Under the pieces are notes generated by a model that searched no databases, was not told the origin of the DNA, and saw only the letters and a program-made list of their open reading frames with translations. From the NCBI GenBank assembly GCA_020081605.1, contig JAHREC010000049.1:868001-932000 (forward strand): DNA of 64,000 nucleotides, written 5' to 3'. Source of the DNA: Albifimbria verrucaria. Lineage: Eukaryota; Ascomycota; Sordariomycetes; Hypocreales; Stachybotryaceae. Shown piece after piece: positions 32,922 to 44,505 of this stretch. A program made the position numbers and the translations under genes. Every line of letters begins with the position of its first letter. Position 1 is the stretch's first letter.

Positions 32922-34190
32922 AGCTCTGCAAGACAAAGGACTTTTGACGGATGAACTGCTATGCTGGAGGTTATTGTGATAGAAGAGTAGATGCGGCGTA
33001 GCTTTTAAAGTTGTACAGGGCAAGGATTCTATCGGCAGCGCACATGTAAAATTGCGGCACAGACGGTGTATGGTAACGATCAACGCTGACGCAGGGCTTC
33101 TGGGACGTAATCATGCTGAGAAATAGGCTTCATCGCCAAGTCTTTTATACAAAAAGTTGACAAATCTTTGTATTTCTCGCCATCGAGCCACGATGCCCTC
33201 GCCCCGTCTCTGGCTCATGATACTGAGCTAGACATCCTCCGCCAAGACTCGGAACGTGCTGCACAGGTCTTCAATACTAGGGGTCTAGCGAAACCCACAT
33301 TCGACGGCTCTACGGCATACGACTGATAGAAGAATTATTCCTAGACTTTTAGCCTTGGTTACGGATATGCCCATTTGGAAGAAATGGGTATGACAAGACC
33401 CGCGCATGATGTAAACGACAAACCCCAGCTAATTGGTTCGCCCGCGGCTGTGTCGTGTGAGCGCATCTTTGCCCGTTCCGACGTCTCGCGGAGACGCAAA
33501 TCTCGCGAGGCGACAACGTGCCAGCGTCGCCGCCGTGTAACCTAGGCGAAACTAATCTGGCCAAGGACTGCCTGTTTCGTCTTCTGGGGTGCATGCGCCC
33601 AGGATAGCAGGGGTTGCGAAGAGCGCGAATTGGGCAAAATCGCCCTCGCTGATCGGCGCAGACAGCTCCCACCACCTATCCCAGTTCTTGCACGTTTCCA
33701 ACAGGGTGGGACCCCTGTGGCCAGGAGCCAGGTCGTGCGCCGTGCGGATGAAGAGAGGGCTGAAGGCACGAGCGGCGCTTGTTTCCTGGGTTGGAGATGG
33801 CCCCTGGGTGGTGTAGCGGAAGACGCGGCATGCGGTGGTGGTGTTATCTGACAGCGTAGGATTGTGAGAGCGCAAATAAGAGTGTTGTTAACTGGTGAGC
33901 AGTGCTCTTTTCGTGGGAGCTTTGCTATCCACTTACATGACTAGACTAACATCAAGAGACTAGTTCTCCGTACGCCTCTGGAGATGCGGCAAGATAGTTT
34001 CCAGGAACAACCTGCTAGCTCAACGATCCTAATCACGATGTTTAATCTAGCCCAATCTTGCGGTCCTGCATAGTGGCAAGGCCAGCAACTCCTTGCTTGC
34101 CCCAATGCCAAATTTAGCAGACGGCAACACAAGACCGCGTACAGTAACCGACCCCCTCCCACTCTGACCATACCGCCATCGTTCTATTTT
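32922..34190. other. Intergenic with a weak minus-strand ORF
   Basis: A 107-codon minus ORF at 33552-33875 contains GPTLLETCKNWDRWWELSAP and could be a gene or fragment, but it has no recognised domain and overlaps other ORFs. Not otherwise explained. Confidence 0.35.
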
Positions 34191-34406
34191 CTATTTTCTA
34201 CCTCTTCGCCTTTTCGCCCTCGCGATTACGTCGTCCTCGCGGAGATCCACAGAGCGAATAGCCTTCTCGCGCTTTCGTCCGAACACGAGCGCGCCGCTTC
34301 CCTGCACGGTGTAAGTGAAGCTGCCACAGCAGTAGGATCGTACATCCCGTGGTGACGGAGGTGAGCCGACCGCCTTACAGGCTGAATCTTTCGTCTGATA
34401 CAGCTT
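34191..34406 (-). CDS. Possible 3' exon of an unrecognised gene
   Basis: A 71-codon frame open between stops on the minus strand, without an ATG, ending in a basic stretch containing GRKREKAIRSVDLREDDV. A CCTAG just before it could be a splice acceptor, which would make it a terminal exon; no upstream exon was identified. It may also be chance in a GC-rich region. Confidence 0.25.
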   Translation of the reverse strand, partial: KLYQTKDSACKAVGSPPSPRDVRSYCCGSFTYTVQGSGALVFGRKREKAIRSVDLREDDVIARAKRRRGRK

Positions 34407-34535
34407 CTAGGTTCTGGGTGACAGGGCTGGCTTTGTGGGGTTTGTTGGATGGGCCGGTGTGTGACGGGACGTGAGAGTTTGTCCCGGTGGGATGGCGATT
34501 GAGCTTGTAGCCGGGTGGGATGAGGTGAATGGTGG

Positions 34536-35125
34536 ATGGGTATTCCTCCCGTCTTGGTTATTCATATTTGTCTAGTCGTCCTAAATCCACCGGTATTCGT
34601 CTTCGAATCTTCAGAGGATCTGGTGGCTGAACCTCTTCGTAAACTTAACGAGTTCTACAGCTATGCCAGCACCAAGGCAAGTAATCACATCAACACATGC
34701 CACTCATCGAAACAGAAGATAACATAAAGCAGGTCCAGCCTTAATATAGCATCTAGATTTATCAACAGTCACATCCAAATATGTCCCAGAAACCATCTTT
34801 CACATCACACTCAAGGAAACACCAGGATATAAAATGTAAGTCAGTCTCAATTCCTCTCCATCGTCAATTATGAACCCATTGATAGACATCTCTTTCGTGA
34901 TAGGACTTTGCAATCCGCTGGTATCATCCCAACTACAAAACCAATTCCTTTCTCGCGAGAACGCAACACATCAAAACAACAAGAAAAACAAGGCAGTCAA
35001 TGAAAGAACCAGGTATCTCCACCATGTCGCAATGCAAGAAACGACGAAACAATCCCGCTGATGCAGGTGCGGACGACAAAAAGAGAGAGTTGGGAGGAGA
35101 CTTTGTCATCGATGACACTCTATAA
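34536..35125 (+). CDS. Small four-exon protein of unknown function
   Basis: Exons 34536-34680, 34757-34835, 34886-34920 and 35013-35125; phases 1, 2, 1 agree and introns have GT-AG ends, giving 123 residues. Coding character is strongest in EDLVAEPLRKLNEFYSYAS, SKYVPETIFHITLKETPGY and the C-terminal KKRELGGDFVIDDTL. The 5' end may be wrong: the first 24 residues are hydrophobic and could be intron, with an acceptor at the CAG near 34612. I do not recognise the protein. It is convergent with the erdS gene, only about 50 bp from its stop. Confidence 0.55.
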
Positions 35126-35174
35126 CCTGTAACCATAGGCCATCTAGTCCACTCTAAGTCAGCTGTGGAGCTGT

Positions 35175-38110
35175 TTAGTCCTGGAAAAACTTGATGATCT
35201 GCTGGAGGTCGCGCAGACCGACACCGTGCTTGGGGTAGCAGATGTACACCTCCTCGCCGAGAGCGCCGAACTTGCTTCGGAAGTCGGCCTTGCGTCGCAG
35301 GCCCAGGCTGTCGACGATGGAATTGTAAGTGCTGGCCAGGAAGCGGGCACGGATGCCGTTCATGTGCTCGCCGGGCGTCAGCTTCTCAGACACGCCCACA
35401 CCGAACGTCACCTGGCCGGTGACGCTGGACAGAGCATACTCGATCAGCACCTCGATGGCGCCGTTGACGGAGCCCGGAAGTCGAGGGCCCACTTGACCTG
35501 CCAGCCGTGACGAGGCGCCAGCTTGGCCAGCACCACCATGGCGAGCACCTTGCCGTCCTTCTCGGCGGCGAAGTAGCGTCTGTGCTCGGGGTCAACCCAG
35601 GGACGCACCTCGGTGAGGTGGACCTGCTTGCCCTTGCGCGAGCGCTTCCACTCCTCGACGGCGACGTCGGCGCGCTTGATGAAGTCGTCATCAAGCTTAA
35701 CCTCGTGAATCTTGACGCCCTCACGCTCGACACGGCGGGCCTTGGCACCACCGTTCAAGCTGTTGTGCTTGTCGGCGTCAACACGCTGCTCCTCAGTGCA
35801 GGAGAGCGTGCGCCAGCCCATCTCGTGAGCCAGGATCTTCTGGATCTCGTACGAGACAAGCATCCAGATGGGGGTAAGTCGCAGTTCAGAGACGACATAC
35901 TTGACAAAGGCACGGCACACCTCAGTGTACTGCGACTTGTCGCAGAGCGGGTCGCCAGTGACCATGGCGAACTTTTCCTGCCTGACAAAGCCAACGGCTG
36001 CGCCAGTAGGGTGGCGCCAGATCTCGAAGCGCTCGTCCAACCACGAAGTGTTGGAGGCATCACCGTAGTTGGCAATGAGCTTCTCAACGGGGGCACCTCG
36101 TCCTCGGGTCGCAGCTTGGTGGTGTCGGCCTCTGGGTGGGGCAGACCAGGCTTCTGCTCGGGCAGCGACTTGGGGTCACGGTGGAAGAGGGAGGCATAAC
36201 GGACGTCGCCCAGCTCAAGCATCCAGGTGACGATACGCTCCAGGCCAAGACCGGCACCGGCGTGAGGAGGAGCACCCAGATCGAAGGCGGTCATGTAGTC
36301 CTCCATGCCCTGCTCCTGCATGCCTGCTTCCCTCATGTTCTCGCGGAGAGCCTCAGCATCGTGAATACGCTGGCCGCCGGAGCAAATCTCCTGGCCACGG
36401 ATGAAGATATCGAAGGATCGAGTGAAGAAGGGATTCTCGGGGTCCTTGGCAGTGTAGAATGGTCGGGCGCTAGCGAGGAACTTGTCAAGGACGTAGTAGT
36501 CGGTGCCGTACTTCTCCTTGACCAACTGGCCCAGTCGGATCTCGTCAGGAGTAGAGAGGTCCTCCATCTCAACATCACGTCCGTCATCGCGCAGCATCTG
36601 GATACCGTCCTTGAAGTCAAGAATCAAGGTCTCCTCCAGCCACTGGAACTCGCCACTAGGCCAACGCTTTCGGAGGACGTCGACTTCAGGCATGGCGTAG
36701 ACGGCGTTGAAGACAGCCTTAAGGAAGTCGTCAACAACGTGGATGACCTCGTGGTAGTCGTGGTCAATGGCCATCTCGATATCAAGACCAGTGTACTCAG
36801 TCAAGTGACGGTGAGTGTTGGAATTCTCAGCGCGGAAAACAGGGCCGACCTCAAAGACACGGCCAAAATCGGCAGAGATGGACATCTGCTTGGCCAACTG
36901 AGGGCTCTGGGCCAGGAAGGCGTTTCGACCAAAGTAATTGACCTTGAAGACGGCAGCACCACTCTCAGTCGCAGCCGGCTGCAACTTAGGGTGTTGATCT
37001 CCACGAAACCCTTCTCCTCGAGAGTCTCGCGGAACTTGCGGGTGACCATGGAGCGGATGCGGAAGAGGGCCTGGTTAGCGGGGTGGCGTAGATCGAGGAT
37101 ACGCGAAGACATGCGGTTGCGCAGCGACTCCGGGGCTTGTAGTTGTTGAAGGGCAGGTTGTGCGCGGGGTTGACGAGATGGATGGAGGTGATGTCAACCT
37201 CGACACCGGCGTGGGTAGCCGAGCGGATGGGCTCAGGAGGCTCCTTCAAGTGGCCAGTGACCTGGACGAGCGACTCGGGGTGCAGCTTCTGAACCCATTT
37301 GACCATGTCCATGTTCTCGCGGGACAGGACACCCTGGACGGAGTGTGTCTGGTCGCGAAGCAGGAGGAAGTCGAGGGCACGGGAGAGCTGGCGCTGGGTG
37401 TGAATGCGAGCGCGGAAGCTGACCTCGGTGCCAATAGGCAGCTTGTCGAGCTGGGCAATGGTGTTGAGCTCATTGGGATGGACGGGCCAGTCGGAGCTGG
37501 CGCCTGTGCGACCGCTTTCGAAAGAAGAGCGCGAGGCCGACTTGATATCGACGCTGGAGCGGATGATGTCAGTGCTAGAGCGAGGCGAGCCCTTGAGCTC
37601 GACGCCGCTGTCGTTCATGCTTGCGAGGATCTGCCTGCGGTGGTCGTTGGAGATGGGCGAGATGGGCGGGGTAATGCCAGTGGGAGAAGCAGTCCTGCTG
37701 GCGACAGCGGAGGAGGGCTCAGAGAATGGATGGTTGTGGCGGCGAGGCTGCCTGGAGTCGGTGTTGAGCTTGGGAAGGGCTGCGCTGTTGCGGTTCTTGC
37801 GAGCGCTGGCGGTGGAGCTACTGCGGACAGCGGAGCCAGAGTTATTCGCGCGAGGGGCGCTTGTGATGTTGTTGTTATTATTGTTGGTGGTGGAAGTGGC
37901 AGCGGTGTCGGTGTCAGTATTAGTGTCGTTGGTGTTGGTGGTGTTTGCAGCGGTGCTGGCGACGCTGTTCTTGTCGGAATCAGACGCCAAAACCTCGGTT
38001 ACGAGGCTGCTATGCTCCTTCGCTGCGCGTCGCTTGCTGGATGATCGTGATCTAATGGGAATGCCAAAGGCTGAGGCAACGGGCCCCAGGATACCACTGG
38101 CGCTCGGCAT
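35175..38110 (-). CDS. erdS: Ergosteryl-3-beta-O-aspartate synthase (AspRS-DUF2156 fusion)
   Basis: Minus strand, ATG at 38110. The first about 210 residues are Ser/Thr/Asn-rich low complexity. Then an OB-fold anticodon-binding domain (VSFRARIHTQRQLS), and a class II aspartyl-tRNA synthetase core with motif 2 (FRAENSNTHRHLTEYTGLD) and motif 3 (GAGLGLERIVTWML). After the core, instead of a normal AspRS end, a domain of about 270 residues follows (GFVRQEKFAMVTGDP, EQRVDADKHNSLNGGAKARR, WALDF), matching DUF2156, the GNAT-like aminoacyl-tRNA-dependent lipid aminoacylation domain. In fungi this fusion is ErdS, which transfers Asp from Asp-tRNA to ergosterol; no separate Asp-tRNA supply is needed. 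Four one-base losses in C/G runs (about 37131-37134, 36989-36991, 36089-36093, 35473-35477) split the frame; each restores family sequence if ignored, so error is likelier than decay. Confidence 0.88.
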
Positions 38111-38149
38111 GGCTTTTGTAAATCGATGATGCTAGAGAATGATGACGGT

Positions 38150-38190
38150 GTCCCAGGTGCAGGATGCAGGTTGCAGGTTGCAGGTTGCAG
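38150..38190 (+). repeat. Short tandem repeat of GCAGGTT-like units
   Basis: About four to five copies of a 7-bp GCAGGTT/GCAGGAT unit just upstream of the erdS start; a microsatellite-like array in its 5' flank. Confidence 0.6.
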
Positions 38191-41100
38191 GGAGGGGTGT
38201 ATGTGGATCAGGAGGTGTAGGTGTGAATGTGGGGCCCCTCTCGGTGCTGTAGGTACCTATGGGTGCTGCTGCGTGCCAGTGCTTGTGCTATTCCTCTGCT
38301 TGTGCCTTTGCCTGTGTTGCGGTGGCAGGTCGATGTACCTGCTGGGCTGCGCTAGGGGCCGGGATGCGCGGAATGCAGTGGGTACGTATCGAGCCCTGTC
38401 AATACGCGTACCGATGTGCGTGGGCAGAGGTACCGGTACCCGAGGAACAGGCCGGATCCCGCTGCGGTGACGTGCCGTGGGCCTTTTTTCGCTGCGGTAC
38501 CTGCTTGGCAATGCGCGCCTGATGCGGCAACTCGACTGACGTATTCCGTCTGCCAATTTTCTCTTTTTCGTTGGGCGAGGTAGGTAATTGGTGCTCCGTG
38601 TTTCGGCTTTCCTTGGCTTGGATCCTGGCCTGGTTTTGACGATGCGCTTGAAGCCGGTTCCCTCGTAAGGCTGCGACTGCCGGGCTGGGGCTCGCCGGAG
38701 CAAAAGCTCAGAGAGTGAGAGTCAGGACGATTGGGATCGTGATCGTGATCGCGATGACCATTCGCGTCCGAGCGGGTTAAGATATGGAGACGGCGTTTAC
38801 TGTATATATCTCGGTGATGGTGGTGCCGGTGGTGAGAGGCGGGTAGGTGGTTGGTGGAGGAGGACGAGGAATACGGATGGGAGGTAGGGGACCAAGGCGG
38901 GCGGGCCTGTGATGTATGTAGGGAATTGTTGAATCACAAGAGATGGGAAAGATACGATCCAGCAGAGGGAGAGAGAAGGAGGGTTCAAGAATGTGAGGAG
39001 GGGAGCAAAACTAAATAGTCATTTCGTGTAAGTGCCCGCAGATCCACGTTGACCTGAGCCAAAGTCAGTTTTATGCCACGCGCGCGGGTACAGTGCTCGA
39101 GGTACATGAGCATTACAAGCCGAAACTGTAATAAGGTAACACTATAGTACAGTAATCAACCATAATCATGTAAGCACTGTAAGGCAAGGTAAGGCAAGGC
39201 AAGGTAAGGCAAGGCAAGGTAAGGTAAGGCCTAGCTACAGTAGTGTGCAATTGGCGAGCAATCGTGGGAGCAAGAGGAGGGGCGGTGGCGGGCACACCAA
39301 CGGACATGTCATGCAACCCGAAGGTGAGAAACAATGACAGAGCGAGACACCACGGCACCGTCACCCGCGCGCAAAGTCCGTGCCGACATGGTTTGATTGG
39401 AAATGCGTGTGCTGGCACCTGCGGAGCCATGGCCGGTCTTTGGCCCAGCAGATCCATCGATCGCAGGGGTCATTGATATCTCTTACCAACGGATTTACCA
39501 TCGGGGCCCTGCAGCACGGCCCAGACGGCAGCTCAAGCACCTCCGTCCGAGGTGATGAGTTCCTCCCAGCAGCACCCCTGGGCGAGTGCTAGCCTCTACG
39601 GTTTTAGCGGTGCAGAAACTAGCCGCAGCCTGCACAGTACCGTATCTAAGTTACATACATTAGTTAGTAGCAGCCTTCGTTTGCTTCACGTAGGGCTCGC
39701 CGAGCATCCCGAGTCAGGGCCCGGCTATTTCTCTCGGGTCCATTTGCACATGCAGAGCTACTACCTAAGTACCTTAGCTATGCTGGAAAAGCGAAAGCAA
39801 AGAGACAGAGAGTGAGAGGGAGAAAAACACTCTTGCCTGCTTACCTATCTCGGTCTACACGTGCGTATCACAACTGCGGACTTTGCCTTGTTTGGTAAGC
39901 AGCCTTGGACGGCTGATGCTGCAGGACATGAGTCAACGGGGCCTCGGTATGAGCTGTTGGTCCTGTTTCCGGCACCTCTGGGCCTGGGGCCTGGGCTTGG
40001 GCTTGGACCCCATTTGCGTCATATGCGAAGCAATCCCGGGAGAGCTGCAATGGCCGTTGTTTTGTTTCCGTGGGCGGACTCACCGGTGGCCGCAACGAGG
40101 GAAAAACAGGGTCATGTGTTTTCGGAGCCGGGATGTGCGGCATGCCTTGTGAATGCAGCAATGGGTAGGCTTAATTTTTGTCTTAATTCTTGTCTTTTTT
40201 AACCACCGATTGGAACGACTGTACTGGTCGAATTTACACTGTGTTCTTTTTCTTTATTTCGGGCATGGCGTTACTACCTATGTATTGTTATGGCCCGCTC
40301 TCCGTTGCTCGCATCACAAACTCATTAAACGGTGGCATGAAAACGGACCCATCGGGTTCGGATTAGACTCTGCCGTCAAAGCTTCCATCTGCCTTGGTTC
40401 TAATTCTTCATCCCCTCTAGTTTAGACAGGCCATCACATGGGGTAAAAGGAGGGGTTTTAGTTGAGAGGGAAATTGCAAAAACAATAGATGGATATGGGG
40501 TTTGTGGCTGGTGAGTATGAAAGCCGCAACCCTTTCGACGGAAAAGGTGTCTGGAGTTTAGAATTGGCCTTTCGAAATCTGGCACCTCCCAGGATTGGAT
40601 TTCAAGCACACACACACATGGGACATGGGGCTCGGGGTTTCACGAAAGGAACGAGAGTGAATGACCAATCCAGCCGTGACCCTGGCTCGGGTGCAGACGC
40701 GGGCTTTTGCTCCGTCCCACATGGTCCGCCGAACTTGGAATCGTCCGCCAGCCAAGGTTGGTAACATAACCAGGCACGGGTAGTCCATTGTCTTCGACGG
40801 AGATCTGGAACATGCCTATTCCTGGACCGAGCTCGCCGCGAGCGCCGTGCATGCAGTGCGGTGCAGCGTAGCGAAAAACGGGAGGGAAAAAAGAAGAGGG
40901 ACAAAGAAAACATACAGTACTGCACAATCACAGCACTGCAATCAACAGACACACCCCACTGACGTCAGCGCTTCCTGGTCCCTTTCCGCGATAAGACCCC
41001 AAGTCAATTCAATTCGCCTGACAATGAAAAACAATTGGTTCAAATGGATGCATGGTGTGATGATCAGGTAAGGCTTGGCCAACGTGGTGTCGCCGAAATA

Positions 41101-42460
41101 AAGACATCGCATCAATCAACGGGTGGTTTGCATGCGATTTCACAAAATTGGAAGACGACATAAACAGGGCCCTTTTTCTTAATTTTCCAGGGACGGCAGC
41201 AAGCCAGTTTCTCCAACAGCCCAGAATCAAGAGTCGGTACGGATTGGTACTGTACAGAGTTCTGTACCTTAGGGACTAGTACTGCCTGTACCCGCCGCCA
41301 TCACGTCCCTACCAGTACCTTTTCCTCTCCCTTTCCAGTAGCACGGCATCAGACGTCATACAAGTCCCCTGTTTGCCAATCCTCTCTCTCGCAGACTTCT
41401 TTTGCCTCTCCTCCTCCCCATCATCCCGGCAACGACTCGTCACCTTTATCGCGGTCATCACTCTCGTCCTCTGTCCCTCCATTATCCTCACTTTTTCCCT
41501 CCGCCGCCCTCTCATTCATCCATCGGGACGGGCCCCTCCTCCGACGCGGCGGATCCAAAGTTACACTACATAGCGCAAACGTCAGGACCAAACAAAGCAG
41601 ACGTCGATCCTTGACGCCCTCTGTCGCAGCGGACCCGAGTTTGTGCAAGCCATCCAGGTCGACGCCCCCGCGTGCCGTGGTGCTGTGTGCTTTGTCGTGC
41701 CGTGCTCTCTGTGCTGTGCCGTACCGCGCTGTACGCCTTACCGCACCAGGCTGCCCCTTCAGCGCTTGGTGAGAGCCTAGTGGGTGTCATTGTCAGTGCA
41801 TTGGCCTAGCTGTGCCTTTCTCGGCCAGTTCCCTATCAGAGAGTTTGGTGGGTGCTGTTTATCGTTGTCGTTGCTGCTGTCGTCGTTGTTGCGGGCTGGT
41901 TGTCTGGCATCTAGCGTGTGTGCCTGTTTCTTGTTTACTTTGCACCACCACCACCACTGCCACGCATTCCCCGTTATCGGATTTTCCCTTTCTCGATCCT
42001 TTCCTCCATCTGTTCTCAACTCCAGCCATCGTCTTCATTGGGAGACTCAGGGTTCAGAGGCTCAACGTGCTCCATCCAATAAGCACTTGTCCCCACCCTT
42101 GCTTTGCTGCTTGGGCCATTCTCAGCCGCCACTCGCTCGCAACAAAAGCTCACCCCGGCTCTCTCCGGCACGTCCATTCCGATACCAAGCTTTTTCTCCC
42201 ATCCCCTGCTACCGTCGGCCACGGACTCTACAGCCACCCGCTGCCCACGACTCTGACAGTCATACTAAGGCGTCGGCCGGTCGGCGACTCCATTGGCAGC
42301 GAGACAGCATCTGACTGACCATCAGACGAGGAACGCAGAAAGCCCGCAGAACTGGGCACACACATTCTCTGTCCCCTCCTCTCCTCCCTCCCGTTGTCAG
42401 ATCCAACACCCCTCCCTGCTTCATAATACCACCCTTCCTCTATCTACCTATCCACCCTCC
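38191..42460. other. Long intergenic region between divergent erdS and hydrolase
   Basis: About 4.3 kb. Contains the tandem array at 39180-39230, CA repeats near 40609, pyrimidine-rich sequence from about 41340 and a GC-rich stretch (41780-42320) that is probably promoter and leader of the hydrolase. Several ORFs of 100-176 codons overlap on both strands and lack domains, so none is called. Unusually long for this half of the window. Confidence 0.45.
39179..39232 (+). repeat. Tandem repeat of AAGGCAAGGT-like units
   Basis: About five copies of a 10-bp unit made of AAGGC and AAGGT pentamers. Related but shorter repeats occur near 58160-58190. Confidence 0.7.
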
Positions 42461-43597
42461 ATGGATGCTATCCCCACAGACAGCAACCCGACGACCCCAG
42501 AGCCTCCCGACTACGTTAATCCTCTCGAGACCAGCTCTCGGTGGTATCTTAGCGCCCGGGCCAACGCCGTTCGCTATGCTGCCAGCCTAGGCTTCAGCAT
42601 ACACAATCGTGTTGATCCCCGGCCCCTTCGCCATCTCGCGAGATATGGCTTGACGCTACCCTATCCAAATACCCCGGCCGTCAAAAGATCAAGGTCGAGG
42701 TCTGGAATCCTCCCGCATCTCCATTGGTAGTCGCGCCGCCATCATCAACTTCCATGGTGGTGGCTGGATTCTTGGTCAGGGCACTGATGATGCCCGTTGG
42801 GCCGGCGCCGTTTTGTCGTCTCTTGATGCCGTGGTCTTCACCATAAACTACCGTTTGGCACCCAGCTACCCCTTCCCGATCCCCGTTGAGGATTGCGTCG
42901 ATGCCGTAATCCAGATTGCCGCCCGTGCAACCGAGTTCGGCATCGACCCGGAGAACATCGTCCTCTCCGGCTTCTCCGCCGGCGCCTCCATGACCTTGGC
43001 TACCTGGATTGTCTTGCAGGATCCCGCCCGGTTCGGCTATACCTTTCCCGCCCCGGCTCCACCCATCGCTGGTCTGAATCTCTTTTATCCTGTTCTTGAT
43101 TGGACGATATCACGACCAGAGAAGCGTCAGACGTGCAATCGACCCGATCTGACGCTGCCCAAGGGTCTCACAGATCTCATCGACGCATCCTACGTGTATC
43201 CTCCCATCCCCGGGAGCAGCGCACGGATCTGCGCCTCTCACCGGGTCTCATGCCTGATGATCTGATGAAAAAACTGCCTCCTATTCATCTCTGCCTCTGC
43301 GAGTATGATATGCTGCTTGCTGAAGGCATGCGCTTTGCGCAGCGTCTCGATGCTTTAGAGAAGACACACACCCTGCGAATCGTCGATGGTGAGCGCCACG
43401 GCTGGGACAACCCACCACCCATGGCGCCCAAAGAGAGCGTGTACACGGAGTACGGCGAAGCCATTCAGTCCATCGCCGGATGGCTAGGGCAGTCCGGCGA
43501 CACGGACCAGGAGTCAATAAATTCCATGAAAACCAAGAGGCCAAGGCTGAAGCGGCCTAAGTACCTATCGCTAAGGTCTAGGAGTGCGAGGAACTAG
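42461..43597 (+). CDS. HSL-type alpha/beta hydrolase, candidate ergosteryl-aspartate hydrolase
   Basis: ATG at 42461. The protein has an N-terminal variable part, the oxyanion motif HGGGW (about 42751-42765), YRLAPSYPFP, the nucleophile elbow GFSAGAS, a candidate acid in CEYDML and a candidate base in GERHGW: the hormone-sensitive-lipase branch of alpha/beta hydrolases. Three one-base losses break the frame (AAAA about 42683-42686; CC at 42721-42722; CCC about 43203-43205); conserved sequence continues after each shift. It sits head-to-head with erdS across 4.3 kb. Known fungi have ErdH, a hydrolase that removes Asp from ergosteryl-aspartate; context makes this a candidate, but family sequence alone would fit any esterase. 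A basic tail ends the protein. No signal peptide. Confidence 0.75.
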
Positions 43598-43599
43598 AC

Positions 43600-44505
43600 G
43601 CTGAAGTTGCCATGAGGGAGGAATCGGACGAATTGCAGCAGCATATGTCCATACTTGTGTTTCATCAGAGATATATACGTAGAACGTTTTGTCTTTAGCG
43701 ATTTTTCTTATGGCTGGAGTTGGATAGCAATGGAGGTATGTGGCGTTTCGGAGAAGAGCATCTAAAGGGCACTGGAGGAGCAAGTTTCATAGAGAATATC
43801 AACCTTGTATGTGTGGAATCTGCGTGGCTTGTAAGTGTCTTGCACGAGATGAATGGAGGCACCCACACCAACAGCCTCATGATCAAGATTCAACGTGGTT
43901 GCTGGACCCTTACAGCCCTACAGAACCGTAGCTTCAGCTAGTACCTTTACATCCCAAAATAACCACACTTTACCAGGTTATTGGAAGCGTCCGACGATCA
44001 TCCTCGGAAGCGGCGGAAGAAGGATGGGGTAGACGCAGCCATGCACCACCCTCGCCGAACTTACGCTTGAAGGCAGGAAGAAAAGGGTCCCCAGTCAGCC
44101 CTTGTGTGCGTCTATTGCACCATGCAGACAGCAAATTAACGCCGGAGCTTGTAAGCAGGGTTTGTCGTGGCTGCATCAACCGATGCTACCGTGCAGTTGA
44201 GTGGAGGAGTGGTGTGACTGTACATGCAGCGAACGGCATGCTCGTTGCCGAGACCTGGTCTCGAAGGCAGCATCCACGATATACCACCGAAAGTTAAGCG
44301 TTGTATATCGAAAGAGTATAGAATGCAACGCTTCATGGGAGTACAGAAGGTTGCTCGGGTTCGCACTGTACGGGCGCCATACGCCCTCTACGGAATATTG
44401 ACGAACAAGTGGCGAGACAATATTCACAACCCTATACTCTGTAGAGAGTTCGGCAACGCTGAAGTGACGGAGCTAAACGGCGCCGGTTTTATCAGATGTC
44501 CGGTG
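43600..44505. other. Intergenic
   Basis: Short overlapping ORFs only; no domain or RNA gene recognised. Confidence 0.4.

Noticed and set aside
36136..37149. 337-codon plus-strand ORF
   Set aside because: Antisense shadow of the erdS gene, in which class II synthetase motifs are clear on the minus strand.
41784..42318. Two overlapping 168-176-codon ORFs upstream of the hydrolase
   Set aside because: Pyrimidine-rich leader sequence, low-complexity translation, no domain; more likely promoter and 5' UTR.
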